37,115 nt of DNA from CAJBLF01 sp964463255 (GTDB taxonomy: Bacteria > Patescibacteriota > Gracilibacteria > Absconditabacterales > Absconditicoccaceae), in contig CAYXBC010000001.1 in NCBI GenBank assembly GCA_964463255.1, positions 1 to 37,115 on the forward strand. Direction: 5' to 3'. A program made the translations under genes and the position numbers. Shown here piece after piece: positions 27,854-37,115 of this stretch. The first letter of the stretch is position 1, and the number at the start of each line of letters is the position of its first letter. Under the pieces are notes generated by a model. It was given only the letters and a program-made list of their open reading frames with translations, was not told the origin of the DNA and did not search any database.

Positions 27854-30433
27854 ATGATTTCAAAGTTCGAAGCACGGCTTACCAAAGACTCAAGTTCATG
27901 TATGACGCACGCCAAGACCTTAGCATCGCACAAGAGACAGAAGACAATCCACGGTGATGATTTGCTCGGAGGGATAGCAACCTTCCTGAAACATCATAAA
28001 CTCAATACTATCTTTCGGAAGATGCTCGGTATCTCTGAAACTATCGTAGAAACCTATTTCGAGAACAGTTACGAATGCACGACCTGAGTAGCGATACCAA
28101 AAAGTGCACAAACATTACCTCTCAATAGGAAGCTTTCTCAAGAGCTAACAAAACAAGTAAAGAAAAATACAAAGAAATTGGACCTAGATATACTATTTAT
28201 GATATCATTCCAAGATTTGTCAAATCAATTTACTCAGCACCTAGATGACCATCGCATGGACACAGAAAACATAATGGAGAAGTACAAACAGATTAAGGAA
28301 AACCCTATGATAAAGAAGATGTGATTATTTGCTTTTTTGCAAATCTTGAGTAAAATATGTATAACACTAAATTTAGATGTTAACAAGATAAAAAGTATGG
28401 AAATCGAAAAGATTCAGAAGATGAACAACATCAATATGTTATTGGATGCCGTAGAGAGTGAAATCGTAGAGAAAGAAAATACGGTAACAACAGGAGACAA
28501 AAACAAAAAAGAAGAAAAAAAACTGACGATAGAATATTTCGGAACTGATCTAACCAAAGAGGTCAAAGACGGACTTATCGATCCTATCATCGGAAGGCAG
28601 AACGAGATCAACCAAATCATCTATACATTGCTGAGGAAAAACAAGAACAATCCCCTGCTCATAGGAGAAGCAGGAGTCGGAAAGACGGCAATTGTAGAAT
28701 GACTAGCACAAAAAATCGTCCAGAATGACGTACCCGAAAAACTCAAAAACAAGAGGATATTTTTGCTCGATATGGGAACATTAGTAGCAGGCACCAAATA
28801 CAGAGGAGAATTCGAAGCAAGGATGAAATCCATCTTGGAAGAAGCTATAGATCCGACAAATAATATCATCCTCTTTATCGATGAGATTCACACGATAATC
28901 GGTGCCGGAGGCCAAGAAAACGGTGATGCAGCACAGATGTTGAAACCATTACTTTCTAGAGGCAAGATCAAACTCATCGGATCAACAACATTCAACGAAT
29001 ACCAGAAATACATCGAAAAAGATGCCGCACTCAAAAGAAGGTTCCAAGAAGTAATCATCAACGAACCGGATATAGAAACAAGCAAACAAATACTCATGGG
29101 TCTAAAACAGACGTATGAAGATTTTCATGGCGTACAGATAACTGATGAATCACTCGATGTAGCAATCAACCTCAGTAAGAGATTTATGATGAATAAATTT
29201 TTGCCTGATAAAGCACTCGACATCCTCGATGAAGCATGTGCAAGAAAATCCACTATGAACCAGAAATTAGATAATGATAAGGAGTATAAGAAATACGAAG
29301 AGACATTAGCAAAGATCCAAAAAAAGATAGAAGACGCAATAGAAAAACAAGATTATTTCTGAGCAGCAGAACTCAAAGCTAAAGAAGAGGAAGCGAAAGT
29401 TGAAATGCAGAAAATCAGGACAAATAAAAATATTCCTATCAATCTCAGACAAATAATCTCCAAAGAAGACATCGGCAACGTATTGGCTGACAAGACAGGA
29501 ATCCCGACTAATATCGTCAACGAATCCGAGATAGAAAAACTCAGAAGGTTATCTGAAGAGCTCAAAAAAAACATTATCGGTCAGGATGAAGCTGTGGAAG
29601 CGGTAGTAAAAACACTTACGAGAAGCAGATTATCAGTGATAAAATATACAAAGCCAATCGGCTCATTCCTCTGCCTAGGACCAAGTGGTGTAGGAAAGAC
29701 CTATTTAGCGAAACTTATCGCAAAAGAATATTTTGGTAACCCTGATGCAATGATTAGAATAGATATGTCCGAATTCATGGAAAAATATTCCGTGTCCAAG
29801 CTTATCGGTTCGCCTGCAGGATATGTAGGATATGAAGAAGGAGGCTGACTCACCGAAGCAGTCAGAAGAAAGCCATATTCCGTGATATTGTTTGATGAAA
29901 TAGAGAAAGCATCTACTGACGTATTAAATATCCTCTTACAGATTTTGGATGAAGGCCACCTCAAAGACGCCAAAGGAAGGATCATCGATTTCAAGAATAC
30001 CATCATCATCATGACTTCAAATATCGGATCAGAAGAATTCGTCAAAAAACAAAGCAGAATAGGATTCGCAACGGGAGAAAAATGAGATATCAACGACAAA
30101 GCATTTGATCTCGTCAAAGAGAGAGTGATTGAAGAAATGAAAAGTTTTCTTACACCAGAACTCCTCAATAGAATTGATTACAAGATTGTGTTCAAACATC
30201 TCAGCAAAGAGACGCTAACTATGATTATGAAAAATAAGATCAAAATATTTTTGGAAGCACGAAAAATAAATTCCGAAATTGCATTACCAAAATATTCTGA
30301 CAAACAGGTCAAAGATATTATAGAAAAAATCTATGAACCTCAATACGGTGCAAGACCGCTCGACAGATATATCCAAGACGAGATAGAGCCCAAGCTTATC
30401 GCAGAAATCATGAAAAAGAAAACAACTAAATAA
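27854..30433 (+). CDS. clpC: ClpC/ClpA-type AAA+ unfoldase
   Basis: Clp ATPases of this class form hexamers that unfold proteins and feed them to ClpP. The 859 residues comprise a divergent double-Clp-N domain (1-145), a linker, AAA1 with P-loop GEAGVGKT (271-278) and Walker B LFIDEIHTIIG, a short middle domain (KKYEETLAKIQKKIEDAIEKQDYFGAAELKAK) of ClpC size rather than the long ClpB arm, AAA2 with P-loop GPSGVGKT (609-616) and VILFDEIEKAS, and a C-terminal domain ending GARPLDRYIQDE. An IGF tripeptide at residues 736-738 in the ClpP-binding position supports partnership with ClpP. TGA glycines occur in AAA1 (EGLAQK), AAA2 and between. ClpP is not in the window. Confidence 0.9.
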
Positions 30434-30449
30434 GAAGAACATACTACAA

Positions 30450-30480
30450 GAGACTCCGCATAAAAACGGAGTTTCTTTAA
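30450..30480 (+). terminator. Terminator of clpC
   Basis: ACTCCG and CGGAGT arms (30453-30458, 30467-30472) over an 8-nt loop, followed by TTCTTTAA. Confidence 0.8.
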
Positions 30481-30484
30481 ATAT

Positions 30485-30522
30485 ATAAAAAAACGACGGA
30501 ATAATTATTCCATCGTCTTCAG
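30485..30522 (-). terminator. Terminator of the 30547 gene
   Basis: On the minus strand the stem GACGATGGAATAATTATTCC and its partner TCGTC are followed by a T-run. A small bulge interrupts the stem. Confidence 0.75.
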
Positions 30523-30546
30523 GAAAATACATACAAAATATCTATC

Positions 30547-30963
30547 TTATGAATTCTTGGATATAGAGAGAATATCTCTGATCTGCCCTGGAGTAGATTT
30601 TTTTGATTTTAGGACTGAGAGACTCATTTCATCAAAAAGATGCTCTTTGAGAAATCAGTTTTCGAATAATTCAGGATATTTCTTGCTGTAGGTAGCAGTG
30701 AAATGTTTTTCAAAATTTTCATCAGTAAGATCAGATCATAACATATTTGTAAGATCAGAAGCGACTTTGCCGGTTTTGATTTTCATCTCTTCTTTTCTCT
30801 CTTTCTTCAAGTGCTTATCGATAGATTTGATGATTGATCTTTCGTCTTCTCATACAATATCTTCAGCAGAGATAAAATCTTTGTCTTGAGAAAGAAGAGA
30901 AATTTCGTTACCTTCATTATCCACACCAGTAGAAGCGCCTTTGACTATAGATAGTTTTCTCAT
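30547..30963 (-). CDS. Hypothetical protein, 138 aa
   Basis: No family recognised. It is charged and helical, with a basic patch (KHLKKERKEEMKIKTGK) near the middle and a C-terminal SVLKSKKSTPGQIRDILSISKNS. There is no signal peptide. Three TGA codons read as glycine. It sits between the clpC and dnaA genes with its own terminator, so it is probably a single-gene transcript. Confidence 0.6.
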
Positions 30964-31049
30964 TATAGGAAATTATATAAAAATATAAAAATGTAGATAT
31001 TGCTATAATCATTTTATATACTATAGTCAATACTATTTTGTAAAATCAA

Positions 31050-31081
31050 CAAAAAATAGCCAGTACCAAGGATACTGGCTG
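31050..31081 (-). terminator. Terminator of dnaA
   Basis: AGCCAGTA (31058-31065) and TACTGGCT (31073-31080) are perfect 8-bp arms. On the minus strand a T-run interrupted by one A follows. Confidence 0.85.
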
Positions 31082-31113
31082 ACTACATAGCAAAGACATC
31101 TGACAGATTTGAG

Positions 31114-32592
31114 TTATTTACCGAGCCAATCAAGAAAGACTTCATAATCATGAGACATATCTTTATCGATTTTGAGCTTTTTCTCAGTATTCTTGATTGC
31201 ATAAATGACTGCAGCATGGCCTTTGCCACCAAAGTGATCACCTATCCTCTCCAGAGTCCATTGAAAATATCTTTTGGCCATAAGCATAAGGAGCTGACGA
31301 GCGTTAGTAATCTCTTTTTTTCTAGAATCGGATTTTAATTCCTGGACAGAAATACCATAATATTGAGCGACCATATTCACGAGCAGATCGAAGTTCTGAG
31401 TTCATTTACTATTGGACTGGACTACAGTTTGTGTAGTACTTTCATCCTGCTGGATAGCATATCCCAATGTCTTGAGACACTCAAAAACATCCTGCTGTTC
31501 TAATTCCTTATGAAAGAGCGCTTTTCTGCTCAGGAGGATATTGAGGGCTCATTCAAGCTCTCTCACATTTTCCTTGATATGTTTGGCAATAATTTCGAGA
31601 AGATTGAAATCCAAATCCTCTCATTTATTCATAAGTTTGGATTGGAGAATTGCTATCCTCGTCTCGAAATCAGGTGATTTAACATCAGCGACCAAACCCA
31701 AAGCGAAACGTGATTTGAGTCTTGGTTCGATATGAACAAGCTCTTTGGGGGGACGGTCAGAAGAAAGGATAATCTGTTTTTGTTTGAGTTGGAAATCATT
31801 GAAGATATTATGAAATATCTCCTGAGTTTTCTCCTTGTCAGCGAGAAATTGGACATCATCAATCAAAAGGACATCCACATCATCAAATTTTTTGAGAACA
31901 TTAGTAAGTTTATTGGCTTTAATGGCAGAGACAATCTCATCAATCAATTTACTTGCCGGCAGATAAACGACGACCTTTTCCGGATGCTTAGTCATGATAT
32001 CATTGCCTATAGCCTGCATAAGATGAGTCTTTCAAAGACCGACAGTTCCATAAAGAAAAAGCGGATTATATGCCTGGCCAGGATTTGCCGCAACAGCTTT
32101 GGCAGCGGAAAAAGCGATATTATTCATAGATCAGACGACAAAGGTATCAAATGAGAATTTGGGATCGAAGAGGATGCCGAAAAAATCCGACAATTCCTTT
32201 TTCATATCTTTCTTGTCTATGGCAATAGGATCAATCCTGGTCGCCGTGATATGCAAAAGCTTTTTGAGATCAACCAAAAGATCATTTGCATGGGAAAATT
32301 TGGAATAAATAATGAATTTAACGGCAAAATGAGGATTGTAGACTTCATTGATAGATTCTTTAAGTGGTTTAGAAAAAAATTTCTTCACTTGGGTAAGAAT
32401 AAATTCGTTGGGAACGCCAAAAACGACAGTCTTCTCATGTTCATCAAGATCCAAGATACCGACTTTTCCCAAAAAAGAAAGAATTTTCTTCTGATCCTCC
32501 TTCTGAGCAAGATGCAAAAGCGTGCTTTCCCGAACTCCGCGAAACAATGCTTTTTTTTCTGTATCATATTGTTCTACGACATCCAAGAGCAT
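31114..32592 (-). CDS. dnaA: Chromosomal replication initiator DnaA
   Basis: DnaA binds ATP and origin DnaA boxes and opens the origin. The 492 residues show domain I (about 1-80), a linker, the AAA+ domain with Walker A GTVGLGKT (182-189; Gly187 is the TGA at 32032) and Walker B DVLLIDDVQFL, RPPKELVHIEPRLKSRF, and the helix-turn-helix domain IV. Domain IV ends with FGGKGHAAVIYAI where most bacteria have RDHTTVxHA; two changes (Arg-Asp to Lys-Gly and Thr-Thr to Ala-Ala) fall in the DnaA-box recognition motif. The gene is last in the 35059-31114 cluster and starts 11 nt after the stop of a small membrane protein. No DnaA-box cluster or dnaN is nearby. Confidence 0.93.
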
Positions 32593-32603
32593 AAGAATTC
32601 GAT

Positions 32604-33050
32604 TTATGATATAAATGATTCGATTTTATCAACGATATGCTGAGAAAGGCGATGATTAGTATACAAAACATGTGCGCATTCTTCTGTTTCCTTAGGGTTG
32701 AAGCCATGAGCAGACAAAAGTTCTGTAATATTAGCATACGTATCCTGAGACTGATTGGTGGGTCTGTTTGTAACAAATTTTTCGAGATATGCAATGAATA
32801 ATATAAGCTTCTCCTTGCCTGATGCTTTATGGATATTATGAATCGAAAGCTGACGAAGCATATCTTGAGATTGAAGATTGAGAGCTTCTGAGTCATGTAA
32901 TAGCTTGGCATTTCTACGATACATCTGCAAAGAATAGATGAGAAAAAAGAGACAGAAACCGAAGAGGATGAGGATACCGATAAGCTGGATATACCATCCT
33001 AGGCGCATGCCTGCAATATTAGGGACAGCCAAGAGCGAGAAATCGGACAT
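32604..33050 (-). CDS. Membrane-anchored DUF4381-like protein (tentative), 148 aa
   Basis: A membrane helix at about residues 20-45 (GWYIQLIGILILFGFCLFFL) is followed by a basic coiled segment and a helical C-terminal part ending ITELLSAHGFNPKETEECA. The order of short outer tail, Trp-Tyr helix, basic juxtamembrane helix and helical end resembles DUF4381 proteins, which often accompany VWA proteins of the Bat type, and here a VWA gene lies directly upstream. Similarity is by plan only, so the name is tentative. The ATG at 33050 is preferred to the in-frame TTG at 33059. Confidence 0.5.
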   Translation of the reverse strand: MSDFSLLAVPNIAGMRLGWYIQLIGILILFGFCLFFLIYSLQMYRRNAKLLHDSEALNLQSQDMLRQLSIHNIHKASGKEKLILFIAYLEKFVTNRPTNQSQDTYANITELLSAHGFNPKETEECAHVLYTNHRLSQHIVDKIESFIS

Positions 33051-33113
33051 AAGGGACAATAGAGAAGATAAATTAATTACATAAGAGTATGGGTATATAA
33101 GGAGAGATAATCA

Positions 33114-33815
33114 TTACAAGAAAACGACCAAGACTACCAAAATTCACATAATACCATAGAGTACGATACTTCGTGAGAGTGGCAAGAAAAAACCAGGGAA
33201 AAGGAAATCATGGAGAGAAACACCATCGATAGCATCCAAAGCGGTATAGGGAACTTGGAACAAGCGAGCAAAAACATCATTGCGAGCACTAAAAACGGAT
33301 GTGCCAGAATCATAGTAGACAATACCATTGGCGTATCTGACGTTATCACCTGCAAGAGATCAAAGTCCCAATAAGGAAAACGAAGACGGTAGCTTGAGGG
33401 CGCTCTGAACGGTATCGAAGTCAGAGATAATAAGATAGGAAGCAGAGTCCTGCTTATGGAGGATTCAGGTCATTCGAGCAAAACTCTTGAATCAATCAGG
33501 AAGAAGATTGGTAGTTATGCCACTGAGATAGAGAAGGAATGTCCCAGTATCAAAAGTAGGAGGGATGATATAATCATATCATGCATTGAAAATTATGAGT
33601 CCATATGAGAAGGAAGAATCAGTAGATAGCGTTTGTGCGATAATATATTTTGCAGCTTGAAGCCTGGAGATATGCTGAGTTCATGACAGGACATCCTCAG
33701 TATTCATGGTCCTATTGATATCCAAGACAAAAACCACGTTCTTGTCAGGGACAATATCTTGTCTGATAGCAAAAAAAGCTAAAAAAATAGCCAGACCTAG
33801 AGAGATGACAAGCAA
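33114..33815 (-). CDS. VWA-domain membrane protein (BatA-like)
   Basis: A membrane helix (ISLGLAIFLAFFAI) is followed by a von Willebrand A fold starting DKNVVFVLDINRTMNTEDVL, ending with a second membrane helix (YGIMGILVVLVVFL). BatA-type proteins have this plan and act in envelope aerotolerance or chaperone systems. The MIDAS motif DxSxS is DxNxT here, so metal binding may be altered. There is no ATG. The frame opens right after the TAA of the SufD-like gene, in the same reading frame, and similarity to BatA N-termini seems to begin before the first TTG (33815); a CTG at 33851 is possible. The start is therefore uncertain. Many TGA glycines are used. Confidence 0.6.
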
Positions 33816-33896
33816 GAGCAGTTTTATGGTAGTGAAGGACTTATAGGACAGAGAGGAATTATTAAGAGTAAAAGATTTTGTGCTGTAAGGAGTAAG

Positions 33897-34547
33897 TTAA
33901 TGTTTTAATATGGTAGAAATAATCTGTTTCTCTAAATCACTACTCTGCGGGAAGTGCTGCAACACATAGTCGATATATCAATCCACAAGCAATGTTTGCG
34001 ATTGTTGCTGAGATAATCCCCTACTCATCATATAAAAAAGTTTCTGCTGATCGAGCGTATCGATGGATGCACCATGAGCTGCGGTAACATCATAGGAAGC
34101 TACAGTAAGTTTAGGTAATGTAGTGATGGAAGTATTTTTACCTAGAATAATAGAGCGCTCGAGAAGACGGCCATGAACGTGATGCAAATATTTTGAGATA
34201 GCGATGGAACCATCGACAGAGATCTTAGCTCCATCATAAAGAAAAGATATCATCTCGACATTCGCCGAAGTATGAGGATGATTAAGGGAAATTTTAAGCG
34301 AACCAGTCACCGGGTGATCAGCAGCAGCCATAAAAAGTCAAAACACCGTGCAAGAACAAAATGGTCATGCAGTTTCGATAACGATATCAATATCCACATC
34401 AGAGCCAACAACCAGATAGGTCAGAGAACTATGAGGATGTAATTGGATAGTCTTCTTTCCATGAACATGAAAAACATCTATAAGCTGGAGGGTTTCGCCG
34501 TCATGCAGAGATAATGGGTGAAAATCATCAGTCTGAAGAATTTTCAT
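33897..34547 (-). CDS. Short SufD-like Fe-S assembly protein
   Basis: SufD and SufB scaffold iron-sulfur clusters with SufC. The 216 residues have the beta-helix pattern with Asn/His/Val-rich rungs and the family end motif VTAAHGASIDTLDQQKLFYMMSRGLSQQQSQTLLVDGYI, close to the SufB/SufD consensus HGATISKLDEEQLFYLMSRGLSE. Usual SufD is about 430 residues, so roughly the N-terminal half is missing. Whether it works in Fe-S assembly is not clear: no SufB, SufC or SufS is seen in the window. The TAA at 33897 separates it from the VWA gene in the same frame. TGA glycines fall at 34365 and 33978. Confidence 0.7.
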
Positions 34548-34660
34548 AAATCAGAAAAGAGAGATAAATTCTGAAAAACATTTCGATACAGCAAAAGCAT
34601 AATGGGCATTCTAATCCGATGGAGAGCTAACTAAGTCACAACCACAAAGGATAGCTAGTA

Positions 34661-35059
34661 TTACTGGGTGAGTGAACCCGAAAGCGTAGCAGATCATGTC
34701 TGTGGACCAGTAGTGAATCCATAATCTGTTTCAGAACCGGAAAGAGAAGTAGTAGCGATAGCATTCATCTCCGCTTCAAGTGAAGGATCATAGACATCCA
34801 ATCCAGAGATTTGGGAATCAGAAGCGTCTTGGGATACACTATTCGCGATAGTAGAAGATGTTGTATCTTTGGACCGGAAAGGATCGCTTCGCGTAGATAG
34901 CTGAGATCGTTGAAATGCTGACCGGTCATTGCCATTGAGGAAAGCTATATAGGATCCAGTATTTCGATTCATTTTCGCCAATCCTACAAGCAGAAGAAAA
35001 ACGAGTATAGAAAAAACAGATCGTAAGAGATATTTGATTATCCTGCCGAGAAAACGCAT
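34661..35059 (-). CDS. Anchored Ser/Thr-rich protein, 132 aa
   Basis: No family recognised. A basic start (MRFLGRIIKYLLR) leads into a membrane helix (about 12-30, SVFSILVFLLLVGLA), and the remainder is polar and rich in Ser, Thr, Asp and Gln, ending SGSETDYGFTTGPQTGSATLSGSLTQ-like. It lies upstream of the SufD-like gene on the same strand, with a gap of about 113 nt. It is probably a surface-exposed, disordered tail. Confidence 0.55.
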
Positions 35060-35186
35060 GAGAAAAAGAATAGGGAATAAAAGATATCGATGATAGAAAA
35101 AATATACAAATTATCTGACCACTATCAACAGTATCTTATGCTCCTCCGACATACGGATTCCAACAATACATCTCCCCAAATAAGTC

Positions 35187-35214
35187 TTGACAAAAATAGT
35201 AAAATAAGTATAAC
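35187..35214 (+). promoter_or_regulatory. Consensus-type promoter of the surface protein gene
   Basis: A perfect TTGACA (35187-35192) and TATAAC (35209-35214) are spaced by 16 nt, about 43 nt before the ATG at 35257. It is the second TTGACA-N16 promoter in the window, suggesting high expression. Confidence 0.8.
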
Positions 35215-35256
35215 ATAAAAAATACACCAAGAAGTTTTATACATTACACAAGAAAG

Positions 35257-36744
35257 ATGAAAAAATTCATAGTAGCACTCACGGTTATTGGAATCTTCTG
35301 ATGAGGTTTTTCAATATCTTCAGCAAATTCATCAAGCTGCAAAGAAGTGACCTTCGCAAATAGCGTGAAAGCATGCGTAAACATAGAAAAGGTAGGATGA
35401 AATAGGCGAGAGCTAACCGCTGATCTCACTAATGGATGATCGTTACAATATCTCAGATGTAATGTCATGACACCGGATGATATGCTCTACAAATACAGCA
35501 TCGGCTGATGCAACGGAGAATTTACTTATGACGGCAACGAAGCATGAATGACCAAAATATGGATCAGATATAACGAAGACCCACCGACAAGTTGGGAAGA
35601 TAAACCAAGTAATAGTAGCGATTGGACTTATCCTCAACGATCCTATGACTTCAACAACGGAGGATGGGGAAATAACTGATATTACGACAACACAAATAAT
35701 AATAATTATTACTCCAACGGTAATCTCAGCAATTTCTTGGTAACTACAAATGATTCATCACCTTCCACATATCAATACGTCAATCTAAATATCAGTGCTC
35801 GCAATAGTAGCAATGCTACTATCACCGATTTCTCCGATACGGTTAATTTCAAGGTCTACTATGGTCATGCTAACACATCTTCTTGGACACAGACAACATC
35901 TTCCAGCTACTATACAATGAGTTCTGATTATAACACCTATGGATATGATTTCTCATCCTACGACCACGGATATATCAGTCTTTCCAATTTCATTCAGTTC
36001 AAGAATAGTAGTTACGATTATAAGGTAAGAGTCTACGATGCAAACAATTCTTCGATATACAAGGAGATCATTTTCTACGTCAATGGGAACAACAGCAGTT
36101 ACTCCAACAGTAATCTCAGCAATTTTTATATCACGACGGATGACACTACTCCTACATTGAACCAATATATCGATCTTACCGTCAAAGCACGCGATAGCAG
36201 CAATTACACGGTAAGCAATTACACTGATTCTATCAACTTCAAAGTCTACTACAAAGCATCAACTTCATCAGTTTGGACACAAACGACTTCTTCTAGCTAT
36301 TACACTATGAGTTATCTCTATACCAATGGATATGATTTCAGCTCTTCCGATTATGGAATAGCTCAGTTGACAAGTTTCATAAGATTCAACAAGAATAATT
36401 ATCAGTATAAAGTGAGAGTATATGCAGAAAATAACACCTCCATCTATAAGGAGATTACATTCACCGTAGGAAGCTCAAGTTCATATTCAAATATCAATGG
36501 ATTCACTTCAGCTCAGCTCAGTACCGTGCAAAGTATCTACGATAGATGGAATGATGTGATCACAGCATTAGAAAGTAGCTATCCTATACTCAGAAACAGT
36601 ACAACACGGCATACTAAATCAAATAATCTCAACATAGCTATGGGAGAGATCATTAATAATAGCTATAATAAGACATACAGCACCTATAATGAATTTTATA
36701 CTGCATACCTCTCCTGGTATAATTATACTATCAGCATCAGATAA
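35257..36744 (+). CDS. Secreted surface protein with two long repeats, 495 aa
   Basis: A Sec signal peptide (MKKFIVALTVIGIFGGGFSISSA, cleavage near residue 23) leads to a Cys-containing region, a low-complexity Asn/Tyr linker (about 135-155), and two tandem repeats of about 128 residues (about 152-281 and 282-408). Shared segments are NLSNF, SARDSSN-like, TVNFKVYY, WTQTTSSSYYTMS, NGYDFSS and YKVRVY. Each repeat looks beta-rich and could fold as an Ig-like domain. The last 87 residues are helical, with DRWNDVITALESSYPIL. Composition is very high in Asn, Ser, Thr and Tyr, typical of adhesins. In the N-terminal third about seven of 18 glycines are TGA, whereas none of the nine in the repeat region and tail is. 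A prepilin-like gene follows. Confidence 0.8.
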
Positions 36745-36770
36745 TCGACAGAAGATTTTTTTTGCTACCA

Positions 36771-36801
36771 AAAGGCGGACACGGAAGTCCGTCTTTTTTA
36801 T
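36771..36801 (+). terminator. Terminator of the surface protein gene
   Basis: CGGAC (36776-36780) and GTCCG (36787-36791) arms over a 6-nt loop are followed by a run of T. Confidence 0.85.
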
Positions 36802-36857
36802 TGCAAGTAATGAGAAAATTAGTACATATGATAGCATATTTATCACATGAACGGAGC

Positions 36858-37115
36858 ATGAAAAGAAAGAAATCAGACACAGAGAAATGAATGTCTCCTT
36901 GTATCAGGAGAGTAGGATTCACGCTTCTGGAAATAATAATCGCCACAACAGCATTTTTTGTAATAATGACAGTAATCGTAAATATCTATACCAAGATGAT
37001 CAGGATCAAATACAACATACAGTGAAGAATTAATGTAATCCAGGAAGCGTACTTCGGTATTGAAAAACTAAATCTCATGCTCAAGGATTATACAATAGAC
37101 TATGAAGAATATTTC
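36858..37115 (+). CDS. Type IV prepilin-like protein (cut by window end)
   Basis: The first 86 residues carry a classic class III signal: a basic leader of 20 residues ending RRVG, then FTLLEIIIATTAFFVIMTVIVNIYTK. The glycine before Phe, the Glu at +5 and the hydrophobic helix are all as in type IV pilins and pseudopilins processed by PilD. One TGA (read as Gly) joins YNIQ to RINVIQE. The sequence ends at 37115 without a stop. An in-frame ATG at 36810 would give a long leader, so 36858, preceded by CGGAG, is preferred. It may be a minor pilin of the PulG/FimT type. Confidence 0.82.

Noticed and set aside
6202..30433. Interrupted frames as many frameshifts, pseudogenes or selenocysteine genes
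   Set aside because: Breaks are always single in-frame TGA at conserved glycines in otherwise intact genes; no SECIS or decay is seen.
7275..30925. Isolated TTATCCACA-like sequences (about 7278 and 30916) as an origin
   Set aside because: Each lies alone inside a coding region; no cluster or AT-rich unwinding element is near dnaA.
36810..36857. Longer prepilin leader from the ATG at 36810
   Set aside because: A leader of about 36 residues is too long for a class III signal; 36858 has a better ribosome site.
1519..37115. Code 4 (TGA = Trp), as in mycoplasmas
   Set aside because: TGA falls at P-loop and other invariant glycines, while TGG is used for tryptophan.

Overview
The window comes from a bacterium that reads UGA as glycine (translation table 25), which points to the Candidate Phyla Radiation lineages Absconditabacteria (SR1) or Gracilibacteria (BD1-5/GN02). 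In at least 18 genes in-frame TGA falls where a conserved motif needs glycine. Examples are the P-loops of DnaA and of a VirB4/TraG-like ATPase, the GAGDQG loop of MetK (three TGAs in or next to it), the GGGAAG dinucleotide loop of a flavoprotein, the GTGGG SAM loop of RsmG and the LDG motif of an RseP-type protease. Every gene ends in TAA or TAG. Read with the standard code, most genes break into fragments; all coordinates below use table 25. The sequence is AT-rich, genes are densely packed and on both strands, and no tRNA, rRNA, CRISPR or insertion sequence was seen.

Layout. 1-760: gene-poor, with a GrpB remnant, palindromic repeats and terminators. 763-2439: a coiled-coil protein and a CorA-type Mg2+ channel behind a perfect consensus promoter. 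2440-6045 (minus): a probable operon metK-folD-HI0933-type flavoprotein behind a SAM-I-like riboswitch. 6131-9879 (plus): a large membrane-anchored VirB4/TraG-like ATPase followed by an MFS transporter. 9914-13380: an unknown acidic protein, TatD and RseP. 13376-13530: a 26-bp tandem repeat that begins at the rseP stop. 13634-18456: small membrane or secreted proteins, a GT4 glycosyltransferase, a coiled-coil protein and PheS. 18608-22724 (plus): FtsE, unknowns, an HrcA-like repressor, a Nudix hydrolase, an HPF-like protein and GreA.

22791-30963: a histidine phosphatase, an anchored OB-fold-like protein, RsmG, a membrane protein, a ZIP metal transporter, alanine racemase, a ClpC-type unfoldase and a small unknown. 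31114-35059 (minus): an unusual cluster of anchored Ser/Thr-rich protein, short SufD-like protein, VWA membrane protein, DUF4381-like membrane protein and DnaA. 35187-37115 (plus): a secreted protein with two long Asn/Ser/Tyr-rich repeats, then the start of a type IV prepilin-like gene cut by the window end.

Functionally this is a small-genome housekeeping mix (one-carbon/SAM metabolism, translation, replication initiation, proteostasis, peptidoglycan alanine, metal uptake) with a strong envelope component. The surface-repeat protein, prepilin and VirB4/TraG-like ATPase would suit a host-attached or predatory epibiont, but that lifestyle is an inference from the lineage.
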